A stretch of DNA of 64,000 nt from Notolepis coatsorum (taxonomy: Eukaryota > Chordata > Actinopteri > Aulopiformes > Paralepididae): contig OZ020594.1 of assembly GCA_963971535.1 (NCBI GenBank), forward strand, positions 115,541,127 through 115,605,126, written 5' to 3'. The position numbers were made by a program, and so were the translations under genes. The notes under the pieces are model-generated. The model was not told where the DNA came from. It ran no database searches and saw only the letters and a program-made list of their open reading frames with translations. Every line of letters begins with the position of its first letter. Within the stretch, counting starts at the first letter, position 1. Below are positions 1 to 10,944 of the stretch, in pieces.

Positions 1-325
1 TGGAGATAGAATTAATCTGAATAGCTATCGACCAATATCCAAGCTATCCTGTCTTGGAAAGATCTGTTTATCTCAGATCACTATATTAAGCCCACATCAA
101 TCAATCAATCAATGTGAGTTTAGAGCAACAGCTACTACTCTAGTTGTAAATGGTATAGTATCTGACCTTGACTGAAGTAAACACTGTGCTGCCTGTTTTG
201 TAGATCTGTCAAAAGCATTTGACACAGTTCATCACTCTCTTCTATTGCAAAGGTTAATGAATGTTGGCTTTGACACATCTGCTTACAAATGGTTTCAGAG
301 CTATTTATCCAAAAGGTATATGTAG
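1..325 (+). pseudogene. Non-LTR retrotransposon reverse transcriptase fragment
   Basis: Reading the plus strand in changing frames gives pieces of a LINE reverse transcriptase: NLNSYRPISKLSCLGK near 15-65, then FRATATTLVVNGIVSD (about 115-165) and VDLSKAFDTVHHSLLLQRL (about 200-255). The last is RT block A, whose Asp is catalytic in the family. At least one stop and one gap break the frame. It is truncated by the window edge on the left and decays after about 325. The jockey/CR1/Rex group is likely; the exact clade cannot be told. No endonuclease or 3' tail is seen. Confidence 0.7.
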
Positions 326-1290
326 ACACCTGAATATGTCTAGCGATAATTCAATGTGCCTAACCTAATTCCCTTTACTCTACTGTGCCCACTGACCCCT
401 CTTGATCCTCCATATTCTAACATTGACAGTGAATAGTGGAGCATGCACTGGAGTGCCGCCGGGGGGAGCTGGTGTGACGTTGGGCAGGACAGACATCAGG
501 TGAAGAAGGATGGGCTAAAGGCGGAGCTCAGACAGCGGAGCACCCTCTTCGTCGGTTTTCCAGAGAAGGAAGAGGTCGCGTGGAGCAGGAGCTCCGGACA
601 TCAAGCACGCGGGATATAAACCCAGTTACGAGGCGGGTTATTAATATAATATACGCGATAGCTTAGCTTTCAGTTAATGCTAAAGAGACTTTGTGAACGA
701 AGAAGCAGACGAGCTACTGCCGAAGAGTGCGGTAGATATTGCACACGTTGAGTTTTAGTTAAAGTATAGGCGTCATGACAGGGGGTCGTCCCGACCCACA
801 GCTTAGCTTCAGTTAGGCCTAGGGCACAGTTTAGTCCGCGTGTCGCTTCACCTCTCCAGCTACTCCACTACTCAACGGACGTCACGGCACGGCACGCACC
901 TCCAGCAGTCACCTGCACCACGTCTATCCAGCCCCGCCGCCTGCTATCACGGGAGCTCTCGACGGCCATCACACCACACGGACGTTCGGTGGTGGGAGCA
1001 GGCCCGCTCTTGGTTAAGTACACTCAAGCCAGTTACCGTGAGCGCTCCGAGTGCTGGAACTTTATCGGTATACATTCTCTTTGTGCGGCACGGGCCCTTT
1101 AAGGGCGAAGAGAAGCAGTACTTTGAACCGACACTGGTAGCAGTGCTTAGGGGCGCCCCGACATTTATTATTTTGGGGAAGCCGGCTATAGATAGGACTT
1201 TTGTTTTCTCCCTCTCTGCCTGTGAAAACCTGTTTGAGGAAGTGTCGGGTTACACTGCACTACAACCATAGAGGGGGCGTTACTGCAGAT
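326..1290. other. Unassigned GC-rich stretch, no supported gene
   Basis: The longest open frame here (840-1271, plus) is proline/serine-rich, has no recognisable motif and no support. The stretch is GC-rich and could be a solo LTR or a 5' UTR of a retroelement, but I could find no matching direct repeat or TG...CA boundaries with a target duplication. I see nothing assignable. Confidence 0.3.
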
Positions 1291-1925
1291 CAATGCTATG
1301 TCGACGTCACAGAAACCGTCAAATCAGAACAGTTTAGTTGAGTGAGGGAAGATCTCATGAACTTGAGACTAGACTGATGAGTCAATATGGTAATTAGAGA
1401 CACAGACCCATTGATACTAACCTGTATTACTATAAAACCATGCTAAACACAGAAAAAAGGCATTTATAATGCATGTCCCCTTTAAATCAACTTTCCAGCC
1501 CCCTGTCAACTGTCAAATGATGTCAACTGTCAACCTGAATTAATATTCAGTATTCAATATGGTCTGATATTAACATTCAGTATATTGTCTGATTCAATAT
1601 TAACATTCAGTATTCAAGTACAACAGCTAGCTAGCCATTGTGGACACTCACCTTTCCACAGCAAAACGGTCGGCAAGGCACCTTGGTTGAGAAATGCAGG
1701 CTTCAATCTATGTGTTGTAGGATAGACAGTCTATCTATCCTGTCTCAAGATGCACAATGAGATCTTCTTCTTCTTCTTATTTGAATTTCCGGCAGTGTAG
1801 ACGCATCGTGGCGTATTACTGCCCTCCGCAATTCTTTTTATGGGCTCTTCTTCTTCTCCTTCTTCTCCTTCTTCACCGTCTTTTTCTCCTTCTACTGGAC
1901 CCCGATTGTTGAATATATATAGAAC

Positions 1926-2062
1926 ACAAATGTTCTAGAATGTCTATTATGACATCATACTGTGACATTACAAATGTTCTAGAATGTACTATTATGACAT
2001 CATACTGTGACATCACAAATGTTCTAGAATGTTCTATTATGACATCATACTGTGACATCACA
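1926..2062. repeat. Tandem repeat, three units of 44-45 bp
   Basis: Three units begin at 1926, 1970 and 2015, each starting ACAAATGTTCTAGAATGT and containing TTATGACATCATACTGTGAC. The units differ by a few bases. No coding meaning: the open frame on the minus strand simply repeats the unit. Confidence 0.85.
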
Positions 2063-2147
2063 CCGGAATATGTTTGAGGTCCATTTGAATAATATAAATA
2101 ATATGTATGGTAAGGCTGTCCCCGAAGCCTGTTTTTGGGATTCAAAC

Positions 2148-2335
2148 TTTGTTAGGGTTCTTCGAACGGATGTTCGAACCTTCGTTTTTAATAAAACAAA
2201 TTAAATATATATTTTTTTATTTTATTAAAATTTTTATTTTTTTTTTATCCTCAAACTAAATCCTCAATTTGAATAAAGTGATTCAAACTTCGTCAGGGTT
2301 TTTCGAACGGATGTTCGAACCTTCGTTTTTAATTT
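2148..2335. repeat. Direct repeat around an AT-rich core
   Basis: A block with CGAACGGATGTTCGAACC (itself partly palindromic, with paired TTCGAAC motifs) followed by TTCGTTTTTAAT occurs at about 2162-2192 and again at about 2304-2335. The core between them is almost pure A/T. It may be the ends of a small degraded transposon; the family is not recognised. Confidence 0.5.
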
Positions 2336-2649
2336 AATTTTGTTTATAATTAACACTGTTTTCGATCCTAAATACTATCATTTCCCCCCAATCATAACAG
2401 TCTAGTAGTACGTTTTGGTCCAATCCGGTTGGTTCTTCTGTGGGGGCGGTCCCCAATCGATCTCCTGTGTGGGGCTGGCTGCTGCAGCCCCCTCCTGTGT
2501 CTTCTCGTCCAGGGGGTATTCCACTTAAACATTTTACCAAGTCTCTAGTGTATTATGAATTTCTCTCTTCCAGTATTATCACAGTTTTTACTCTTGGCTT
2601 ATATTTTGATATCAAACAGTGATAAAGAATAACTTGTTTTGTGAATTAG

Positions 2650-3800
2650 TTTCCATGACTATCATCCTACCTGGAAGAGGTCAAGGTCCTGGCGGGATGG
2701 TGCCAGGAAAACAGCCTCTCCCTGAACGTCAGCAAAACAAAGGAGATGATTGTGGACTTCAGGAGGTCGGGGGTCAAGGACTACAGCCCCCTCAGCATCG
2801 ACGGGGCACCGGTTGAGAGAGTCAACAGCTTTAAGTACCTCGGAGCCTACATATCCGAGGACTTGACATGGACCACACACATTGACAGTGTTGTGAAGAA
2901 GGCACGACAACGCCTCTACTTCCTCAGGCGCCTAAGGAAGTTCCAAGTCAGCCAGAAGATCCTTAAGAACTTCTACTCATGTACAATAGAGAGCATCTTG
3001 ACCGGCAACATCACCTCCTGGTTTGGGAATAGCACTGCACAAGACCGAAGCAGACTACAAAGAGTGACACGTTTAGCCGAACGCACAATTGGAGGGGGGC
3101 TCCCCACCCTCCAGAACATTTACTACAAGCGTTGCAAGGGCAAGGCTAAGAGAATCATTAAAGACTCCAGTCACCCGAACAACTGCCTCTTTGAACTGCT
3201 GCGGTCAGGCAAGCGATACCGGAGTCTCAAGGCGAGCACAGAAAGACTCAGAAGAAGCTTCTATCCCCAGGCCATCAGGCTGCTAAACGAACAATGAATG
3301 AACACTACACAACAACAACCACCAAACGCACATAGCACACACATCCACACGCACACACTCACTTTAAACAAACACTGTAGCACCCACTCCACACACTTTA
3401 TAGCACACACCCACTTTAAACAAACACACTGTAGCACCCACTCCCCACACTTTATATTTATGGATGAAGGATTGCACTACAACTCGTACACCTTACTGTA
3501 AATTGTAACTAAAATTGTACCTCATCCCATTTCTGCTTTGCACTAGATAGTACTGTACATTAGTACACTGCATAGTATTGTGTATTGTATATTATATGGT
3601 AACTCAGAACATTGTACATATGTCTATACCGAACACTGTGACCTCATTTTCTTCTTCTAAATTCATGCTATATTATGTTATTATGTTATTTGATACTATC
3701 TTGTCTAGCACAGTCTCTGGAGCGTAACAGTAAGAAGCATTTTGTATGAAAGTATTCTGTACTTCTGTATGACAACTATTAAAGAACTTGAACTTGAATA
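2650..3800 (+). mobile_element. L2-type LINE, 5'-truncated copy (RT C-terminus and 3' UTR)
   Basis: The open part at 2746-3297 begins MIVDFRRSGVKDYSPLS and runs through FKYLGAYISEDLTWTTHIDS to QAIRLLNEQ, the C-terminal region after the RT palm in fish L2/Maui-type LINEs. Reading further upstream in frame gives WCQENSLSLNVSKTKEM at about 2695. Endonuclease and most of RT are missing, as usual for 5'-truncated LINE copies. The 3' UTR holds a partly duplicated CA-rich segment (3305-3450) and ends in an AACTTGAACTTGAA tail near 3783-3800. The same 3' end occurs at 8700-8919 and inside the palindrome at 18496-18747. Confidence 0.85.
2746..3297 (+). pseudogene. L2 LINE ORF2 C-terminal fragment, still open
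   Basis: 183 residues are open without a stop, ending at TGA 3295-3297. It has the conserved YLG block, the ESILTGNITSWFGN block and an Arg-rich C-terminus. It lacks the catalytic FADD box, so it can have no reverse transcriptase activity alone. It is homologous to the reading frames at 5143-5717 and 30245-32625 (minus). Confidence 0.8.
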
Positions 3801-5086
3801 CATTCTGCTCTTCACAAGTCTGGGCTGGGCTGGTCTGCCCTCTGCACCCAGTGGGGGGCTATCATCATATTAACATACAGTACTCAGTCACGAGTGGGGG
3901 TTGAGAATGGCTTATCTAAATACAGTTTCAACAACCGCTGGGGTTTCATCTGGGTTCAAAACAGTTCCTTAGAGCACCCCAGTGTATTGCATATGGTTTC
4001 TCTAATTATATACATGGATTATGAAATCCACGTCAATGTTACCACACCTTTATAAGGTATTTGTAGATAATGAACTAATCATGAACAAATCATTTATATA
4101 CATTCGTAAATTATTATTAAATCATTTATAACTATATTTGTATAACATTTACAAATTAGTTCTACATTATTTATAACTCATTATCAACATTGTTTGTACT
4201 TGATTTGTTCCTCATTAAATAATGTTGTTTAATGTGTAGTAACATGGATATGAAAAAACAACTATACTGTACCTCCATTTATTTGTTCATGTTTAACAAA
4301 TGATTTGTTAAGACATTCATAAAACATCTATAAATCATTTGCAGATGCTATTGTGTGCCCTAATCTGAAGTGAAGCCTATTCATCATTAACAAATGTCTA
4401 ATACAGTTAATTATTTGTTTACTTTTTCATCACCTGTTACAAATGTTGTAGACAGCTTTTGGATACACCCTTCTTTGTGACATCAAACAGTGACAGAATT
4501 AGGACTATAGATAAATGCAATTTTATTAACATATAAAATACATGTGCATGACATTTAACTTGGGGGGCACTAGGACCCAGGAGTACCCTGGACAGGGATT
4601 GACAGAGTATGTAAACGGAAGTCTCACGCGAGTGAGACTTGACTTCACGTTTGTTGCCGTCTGTTTGAAAGAAAGCACGGTATATTAGCAGAGCCAAGTT
4701 ATTCATGCTACCCCACGCTTTTATTAAGGTATGAGCAGGCTAAACACCTTTTTTGTTGGTAAATCTATTCCATCATTTCCGACCTCCAACTCTTGTTGTG
4801 TATACGTACTTGATGTGGTGGGCGCTAACGTTATATTTGAAGTATGTGTTTGTTCCTAATGTGTGCTCAGTATATTGCAATATGTGATGATGACACTACA
4901 CACAAGGGTAATAATTATTTGTATTTTCAGGCTGTATCTGCATTATATTAGATTGTAAAAAAACAGCCCCCGGTGGGCGGTCATTACTGGTTGTAACATA
5001 CCGTTGTATTCGTTTGGTACACAGCCATTCGGTACGGTACGGTACACACTGAAACGGTTCAGTACGGATATGTGTACCTTTACACC
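3801..5086. other. AT-rich non-genic sequence
   Basis: No gene is supported. The stretch at 4030-4440 is rich in ATTTATAA/AACAAAT words typical of degraded fish MITEs, but I could not pair its ends. The open frames at 4437-4706 and 4943-5134 (minus) show no motif. Confidence 0.3.
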
Positions 5087-5717
5087 CCTACTGTACACAC
5101 ATGACTGTGTGGCTAGGTTCAGCTCCAACTCCATAGTGAAGTTTGCGGACGGACGTGGTGGGCCTGATCTTTAAAAATGACGAGAAGGCCTACCGGGAGG
5201 ACGTTTATGTCCTGGCACTCTGGTGCCGGGATAACAGCCTACTCCTGAACATTGGTAAAACCAAGGAGCTGATCGTAGATTTTAGGAGAATACAGCAGGG
5301 GACACACACGCCACTGTGGATTAATGGGGCTATCGTGGACAGGGTGAGCAGTTTTAAGTACCTGGGAGTCCACATTACAGAGGACTTGACATGGACAACA
5401 CACACAGACACTGTGTTAAAAAAGGTGAAGCAGCGCCTCTACCACCTGAGACAACTCAGGACATTCAGAGTATCAGGGACGATACCCCACTCCTTCTATT
5501 TCGGGGCTGTGGAGAGCATCCTGACTGGGAACATCACTGCCTGGTTTGGCAACTGCACTGCCCAGGACAGGAAGGCTCTACAGAGAGTAGTGTGCTCAGC
5601 AGAGCGTACTACGGGTATTACACTACCAACCCTGCAGGACTTGTACAACAGGAGGTGCAAATCCAGAGCCTGCAAAATAATGAAGGACCCTCACCACCCC
5701 AACAATAGCCTGTTCTG
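5087..5717 (+). mobile_element. L2-type LINE, left part (split by DIRS-like element)
   Basis: The coding part has NSIVKFADD (the FADD box, with one indel right after it), then CRDNSLLLNIGKTKELIVDF, YLGVHITEDLTWTTHTD and ESILTGNITAWFGNC, ending PNNSLF at 5715. At that codon the sequence switches to the DIRS-like element. The same LINE resumes at 11244 with the next residues (KLLRSGKRLR), so this is one L2 copy with a 5.5 kb insertion. It is a different subfamily from the copy at 2650-3800 and close to the copy at 29823-32604. Confidence 0.9.
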
Positions 5718-5743
5718 TGTCGTATGGCTCTCGCTCGGCGTCA

Positions 5744-5902
5744 CTCTCTGCACTGTACCTCGCCTGTGCACGCGCACTGAATAAAAATTCCACAATGTAC
5801 CTTTACATCCCAATATTCGTCTGACCACACCCCTATCAGCTTACCTTCATAAGCAGGTGTGTGGCCACCTACTCGCCTCCTTCTTCGCTTTCACCACAAG
5901 GA
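5744..5902 (+). repeat. Left inverted terminal repeat of DIRS-like copy 1
   Basis: This is the reverse complement, with few differences, of 11041-11199. Shared landmarks are GTGCACGCGCACTGAATAAA, CAGCTTACCTTCATAAGCA and CTTTCACCACAAGG. The stretch outside it (5718-5753) is not matched in the right terminus but is complementary to the internal region at 10945-10980. GTGCACGCGCAC is itself nearly palindromic. Confidence 0.9.
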
Positions 5903-6020
5903 AGTGCCTTGGTAGATCCCCACTTGACGAGGTTGCTAGTTGAAGAAAGTTGAGACGTGTTTACATTGTGCTTATTTTTTTCTTCTCTCATAAATATTCA
6001 AGAGAAAAATCTAAGTAATA

Positions 6021-7675
6021 ATGTCTACCTCGGAGAGTCGTAGACCCACTCTTCACCAGCGGTTTTCCATTCCCGCCTCCGTCGTGCCTTCTGGTGCGGG
6101 GCTGTTGCCACTTTCGTGGTTGCCAGCCAAGCCCGGGAGACAGCCGATGGGTAGTTTGCCTCTCCGAGGAGCCGGTGCACCGGTGCCGTCGCCCCGGCGA
6201 TGGCCTGGTCCCGACTCTGGTTCCTCTGCTTCCGGGGAATCGTCCGTTCTTGAGCGGCCGGTTCCTTTGGTCCCGGAGGACTTTTCGCGTCTGCTCGTTC
6301 ACGTCGCAAGATGGTGTCCTGCAGACGCGAACGGCCTGGGTTTGGGGAATTGCTGGAGACCAGCGAGGATGCGTCGGTCTCTGCATGCCCTATGGAAACT
6401 GAGGATTACATGGTAGAGTCAGACGGATTTTTGTTTGAAGGCCCAGTGGAGGCGAGTATCCCACCCGTCCAGGTAACACTGGATGGGGGTGAAATGTCTC
6501 CTTGGGGCGCTTTGTTCGAGGATGTCGGGGAACCACCTCGGCCTCATCGGCAGGATGCCCTGCTATCAGCCACATCAGACTGTGGCTCCTCAACCGGTCG
6601 AAGCCTGCTGCATGTGAGGGATGCGGGTTCGGTGGAGGAAGGTCTGCAGGGGGAACTGCAGGCTTAGTTCCCCGAGCTCATGGCAGTAGCGGCCGCTGCA
6701 AACGGCGTGCCGCTGCCGCAGCCATTGCCTGCTCCTGCCCCCGATGATCTCATAGGTCATCTCTGGCAGCGTCGCCCGGTGAGAGGGGTGGACGTTGTCT
6801 ACCCATTTTTCCCCTCAATGGGGGCCTATGTTCGTCGGGGCCAGGTGGTGTCTCACATGGGCCTTACTCCCGCCTACGTACCAGTTACGCGGGTGGCGGG
6901 GTTGGTTGAAGGTATGAGAGAGGGTGTGCCATGGCTTGATAGGCCGATGGCCGCTCTCCTCTGTCCGGATGTGGTGTGGGAACCATTATGCAAGCCGGTT
7001 CTCCAAGGAAAATCGGCTAGGCGATTGGCGTATTGGAGTGACCAGTCGTTCGTCACGGGTACACAGTCGCTGGCTGCTGCGTCTAATGTCGCACAGCTGG
7101 CTAGATTTGTATCTGGGATAATGACGGGCGGCGCGGAGCTGACCGCGGTACAACATGATCAGCTCACCCAGGCGGCAGGAGCTGTCCTGCATCTGACTCA
7201 GGTGCAGGCCATAGCCGCTGGGAAAGCGCGCGCCCTGGCTACTCTGATCCAGCGCCACCTTTGGCTGGAGCAGGCCCGTGTGCCAGAGAAGAAGAGAGCC
7301 CCTCTTCTGACGGCACCCCTCTCCGATGCTGGACTGTTCGGGAAGGCCCTGCAGCTGATGACCTCAACATGCAGAGAGATGGCAGAGGAGAGATCCGTTC
7401 TCCAACCCCATTTTCCGCTTCCCGTCCTCGCCGGTGGAGTCAGAAGGCTTCCACGACGTCGAGCTACCTCCGCCGTGCCTACCACTGCCTCCGCCGCCAC
7501 TGCTGGCCCGTCAATGAAGGCCAGGAGGAGAGACGGTGCTACTGCTGCAGCCGGCCCATCTACGACCGGAGGAGACGGTAGGGATCGACGAGACCAGCAA
7601 CCGATTGCCTACCGTCCCTCCGGGGCTTCTCGGGGTGGCAAAGCCCGAGCGGCTCGAGGCAGCAGACGCCGCTAA
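6021..7675 (+). pseudogene. DIRS gag-like ORF, copy 1 (broken)
   Basis: This encodes the likely structural (gag-like) protein of the DIRS-like family. The start MSTSESRRPTLHQRFSIPAS matches the start in copy 2. Two lesions are visible by comparison. A deletion of about 11 bases near 6280 shifts the frame. A TAG at 6665-6667 falls where copy 2 has a sense Leu codon. Downstream, 6680-7675 is open for 331 residues with YPFFPSMGAYVRRG, VWEPLCKPVLQGKSARRLAY, a block around RHLWLEQARVPEKKRAPLL and SDAGLFGKALQLM, then a Ser/Ala/Arg-rich basic tail. The RHLWL...LLxAxLSDAGLFG block resembles the gag ORF of fish DIRS1-like elements as I know the family. No zinc knuckle is present. Confidence 0.7.
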
Positions 7676-7751
7676 AATACAGTGACTTTTTCCCCTGTGG
7701 TCCCCTCTGTACCCCTCCTCGGCCCTCTCATATAAATTTGTTGCCTAAATA

Positions 7752-7782
7752 AAAAGTCCCCTAAAAGGGGGACTGTATTTTT
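7752..7782 (+). other. Conserved hairpin after the gag-like ORF
   Basis: AGTCCCCTAAAAGGGGGACT folds into a short stem followed by a T-rich run (GTATTTTTTGGC). Copy 2 has the same stem at about 24858-24882 (minus) with another loop sequence and again a T-rich or GTTTTGG segment after it. A stem followed by Ts could be an RNA processing or end signal, but this is inference from conservation between only two copies. Confidence 0.5.
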
Positions 7783-7841
7783 TGGCTAAACAAACTGTGT
7801 TCTTCACCAAAACATATGATGAGGTTGCGAAATGTGAATCT

Positions 7842-7920
7842 GCATTTAAGGCCCATGGGGACATTAACGTGTGTTGTCGGGCCTTATAAATAAATTTGAT
7901 TTGATTTGATTTGATTCATT
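7842..7920 (+). mobile_element. Short retroposon 3' end with (GATTT)n tail, inserted in DIRS copy 1
   Basis: GGCCCATGGGGACATTAACG, TGTGTTGTCGGGCC and TATAAATAAATTTGATTTGA form the same 3' end seen at 40985-41060 (plus) and 36605-36680 (minus). Copy 2 of the DIRS-like element lacks it at the matching position, so it is a secondary insertion. Confidence 0.8.
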
Positions 7921-8699
7921 GTATACATTGAGGGATGAGTTACGTTCGTGTTATGAGATTAAGCAAGGTCTGCAGCATACACTCAGTTATAGAAAGGTTT
8001 CTATCTTGGCCTGACGCTCCACATGCAGGTAGAAGCTGGTTGTATGATCTGTTGCTTACACGCAAAGTAATGTTGATCCACAACACTGTTGTGTTAGTTG
8101 CAGTAATACTCGTATACACACGTTCCACGGCCTAGCCGTTATACTCTCTGTCAGTGTTTTTCTTTGTACAACATGGGATGCGGGTGTAGGATTCACACAC
8201 ACATACGACTTGGTTTTGTTGTAAAACCCTGTTCACAGTCTGTGGGTAGCGTGCATTGTATTAGCTTGTGCTATGCATTAGCATTCTACCAAAGGTCTCA
8301 TATGCTACAGTTGTTATTGTGTGTAGGGGGAAGGGTTTTTGTGAGGGGGTGCCGAATAAACCCCTCCTTCCCACTTGATTGGTCAAGGGGGTTTTCTCAT
8401 CTCCTGTTGGGCCAGTCAGAGCCAAGCCGTTCAACGCCTTGGCTGGGGAGGGGGGGGGGGGGAAGGGTTGTCCTGACGCGGCTCCTATTACAAACAGGAG
8501 TTGTGTGCAGGGTTTCCCCCCGTCATAGCATACGAGTACGTTGCTATGACGACGGCTTCCGTGAGTTAGATCTTTACGTAAGGTCTGTGGTGTCAAAGTG
8601 TCGGGTTAGAGCGTAGGGCTTACGGGTCTGCTACGCTCGATTTATGTGTAACTTGAGTCAGTTGGTCACGTGACTCGCAGTTGCCATGTCTTTTTCATG
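7921..8699 (+). other. DIRS-like copy 1, conserved non-coding part (first section)
   Basis: This aligns with copy 2 (about 24000-24800, minus strand) along its length. Shared words include AAGCAAGGTCTGCA, TTGATTGGTC and TTGGTCACGTGACTC. A run of 14 Gs at 8449-8462 corresponds to the C-run at 24244-24266, so a poly(G) tract is kept in both copies. The open frame at 8164-8616 has no homology I recognise and is not preserved in copy 2. Confidence 0.6.
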
Positions 8700-8919
8700 C
8701 TATGCATATGTTTGTCTCAAGGCTCTGTACCATTATTACTATCTAAAATGTAATAATTGTGGAATATTATTACTGTAATGAGCTGTATGTGTATGATCCA
8801 AGCGTCCTATGATCCTCATAGGAGCATAACAGAAAAAAGCATTCCATGTGAAGGTATTCTGTATCTTTGCATGTCAACTAATAAAGAAACTTGAAACTTG
8901 AACTTGAACTTGAACTTGC
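8700..8919 (+). mobile_element. L2-type LINE 3' tail inserted in DIRS copy 1
   Basis: GGTATTCTGTATCTTTGCAT followed by GTCAACTAATAAAGAAACTT and a (GAACTT)n tail matches the 3' end of the L2 at 2650-3800. Sequence on both sides (CATGTCTTTTTCATGC before, ACTCATGTGGGAAGG after) is joined in copy 2, showing the insertion. Confidence 0.8.
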
Positions 8920-10944
8920 TACGACTCATGTGGGAAGGCTTTCTGGGGAATTTCGGTCTAAACCCTCTAAGTAAGGGGTGACTGGATGTAAAAATATAAA
9001 TAGTTTTTACTCCCGGCTGTGCAGACTGGGATTCATGCTGTGGGTGCTTCCTTCTTTTTTATTAAAAAGAGTTGGGGTTAGGAAGCATCAAACCCCTCTT
9101 GTCGTTCCCCTGGGCGCCTTGGGGATTCAATGACAGGTCTAACTAGCCTGTTTATTGATGTGGTTGTGTCCCGACGCACGCATAGTGCTAGCTCGGGGTG
9201 TTCTGTTGAACATCAGGCGACTGACTGGCGCGCCTTGGTTGCTTGGGGTTAAAACAGCGTTTTTATAAAGCAACTGGGATGGAGGTTGTCAACGGATTCT
9301 CGTTCATATCTGGGGGATGATGACGGAATGGATCTGAACATATGTAGAGGGGTCTCACGCCCTGGGGGTGGGCCACCGGGCGTGGTTCGCACCGAACGGC
9401 TGGGTGGCGCCTTCTTTTCATGTTTTAAGATCAACACGCATATCTGCCCCTTCTCCTGGAGTAGGCATGTCGGCGTGGTTAGGGCACGGGACTGGTTCTG
9501 GTCACGCTGGTCCGGATCAGTTAAACCCGTTGTCCGCCGGGGATGCAGATCTGCTGTTCTGGTACCCTGAGGGACTTGGGCTTTTTTCAGGGGGAAAAAA
9601 TGCCAGGTCGGTCCGGGTGTCACAGGGTTAGGCGCTATGGAGACCCTTGTTGGGGATTTTGTACTCCGCACTGTCGTAATGGCTTACGGCCATGCCAACC
9701 TGTACACGCCCGATCTCGTCAGATCTCGGCCGCTACGCAGGTGGGTCCTGGTTAGTACTTGGTTGGGAGACCGCCTGGGAATACCAAGTACGGTGTGCTT
9801 GGGGCTGGTTCTCCATTATTTTCGCTCTTCTCTCACGCATGGCGAAGAGGGGCCTGTTGGGGTGGTCTTTGACCTCCTCGGGTGACCCTGTGCTTCCCGT
9901 ATCGCCGGGCCCAGTCCGAAGTAATGTTTCGTCGACCCGTAGGCCTGGGATAAGCCTGTTGGAAACTGAAACACTTGTCCTGCGGTAGTATGCCCGCAGG
10001 TATGTTTTGGAGTTTTTTCTTGAGGGGTTATAGGACCAACCACTGCATAGGGTAACGACAGGGTGGTTGGTTCTCTGGTGTGTTGGAGCAGAGTCAACTC
10101 CCGGGTTACCAGGTTGAGTGTGCCCCTGCACGTTCATGACATCTGCCAATCGTGTCAGCCTTCGCTGCCTCATACCCGCTGTTTTTTTTTTTTTTAACAG
10201 AGGCTTTGTCATGGTGATCAACAACGCCAGCATACGCCCCTTCCGCCGGGGCGGCTGTTTTCAGCTGACCCCTCTGGCGCCTGTCTCGTCTGCAGTGCTC
10301 CAGGCTCAGGTTACAGCCTGTTGCCTGGTTTCCCCGGTGCGCTGCCTGCTTCCGTTGGTAAACCTTTTTTGTGCTTACGGCCATGCTGACTGCCTGTGCT
10401 GCAGGGTCAGTGTGCCAGGCGGTGTGCTATTGGGGGGAAAGGGCCCGCTCTTGAGAGGGGCCTTATCCGAATACGCTGGCGATGTGGGGGGCGGTGTCAC
10501 TAAGTGACCACCTGGTGGGGTCTTGATGCCTGGCGTCATTGACCTCTCCGGGCCCCCGTTTTCCAGGGGATCCAGTCCCTTTGGTGGGTCTGGGTCTTCC
10601 TTCACGCTCCGCTGCTACGGCCTTGCCACAGGGTTGGGTTTGCTCTTTACCCCGTGATTTCTGGGGGCAGTAACGAGGTTGTTCCTTCCGTTCGTTCCCG
10701 GGTGGCATGCGGGTTGTGCGTGTGTGTAGTCGTGGGGTCAGGCCACGGTCTGCTCACCCTGTGCGTTGAGTTGCTTGAGTGCCTCTTCGCACGGTCGGGT
10801 CCGTCGCCCTCCCGGGAACCTCCAATAGGGGGGGTGCCCTCCATTAGGGGGGGTCGGGGGGGCTCGGTCCTCCCTGATCTGATGGTTGTGGGGGGCCTCA
10901 GCGGGGTGTATTTGTCGGCAGATGGCTCTCTCTTGGCCTCCCTT
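8920..10944 (+). other. DIRS-like copy 1, conserved non-coding part (second section)
   Basis: This is collinear with copy 2 (about 21760-23990 minus) but has no conserved long reading frame; no RT, RNase H, methyltransferase or recombinase motif is seen. It includes the 5S-like sequence and two further short TACGGCC(A/T)TGCC words near 10373 and 10613 that resemble the start of 5S. A run of 15 Ts at 10181-10195 stands where copy 2 has a tRNA-Leu-like insert nearby. Confidence 0.55.
9682..9800 (+). pseudogene. 5S rRNA-derived sequence within DIRS-like copy 1
   Basis: 119 bases start GCTTACGGCCATGCCAACCTG and keep the long 5S rRNA blocks GCCCGATCTCGTC, GATCTCGG, CTGGTTAGTACTTGG and GGGAGACCGCCTGGGAATAC, in order and at 5S spacing. 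The region of the internal Pol III promoter (A box, intermediate element, C box) is largely kept; the A box is altered (CGCTACGCAGG, vertebrate 5S has AGCTAAGCAGGG) and a few bases are missing after it. A TTTT run, a possible Pol III terminator, follows at about 9822. It lies in the non-coding 3' half of the element. Copy 2 carries the same at 22972-23089. It is not a normal 5S gene because helix I and loop changes are visible. Confidence 0.9.

Noticed and set aside
840..1271. 143-codon open frame
   Set aside because: Low-complexity Pro/Ser/His composition, no motif and no conserved partner in the window.
6021..6416. Separate short genes in several frames around the DIRS gag
   Set aside because: Comparison with the intact copy 2 frame shows that one ORF has been broken by a small deletion and a stop; the others are shadows.
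9682..9800. Independent SINE3-type (5S-derived SINE) insertion
   Set aside because: The 5S segment is at the same element position in both copies, and no tail or target duplication is visible around it.
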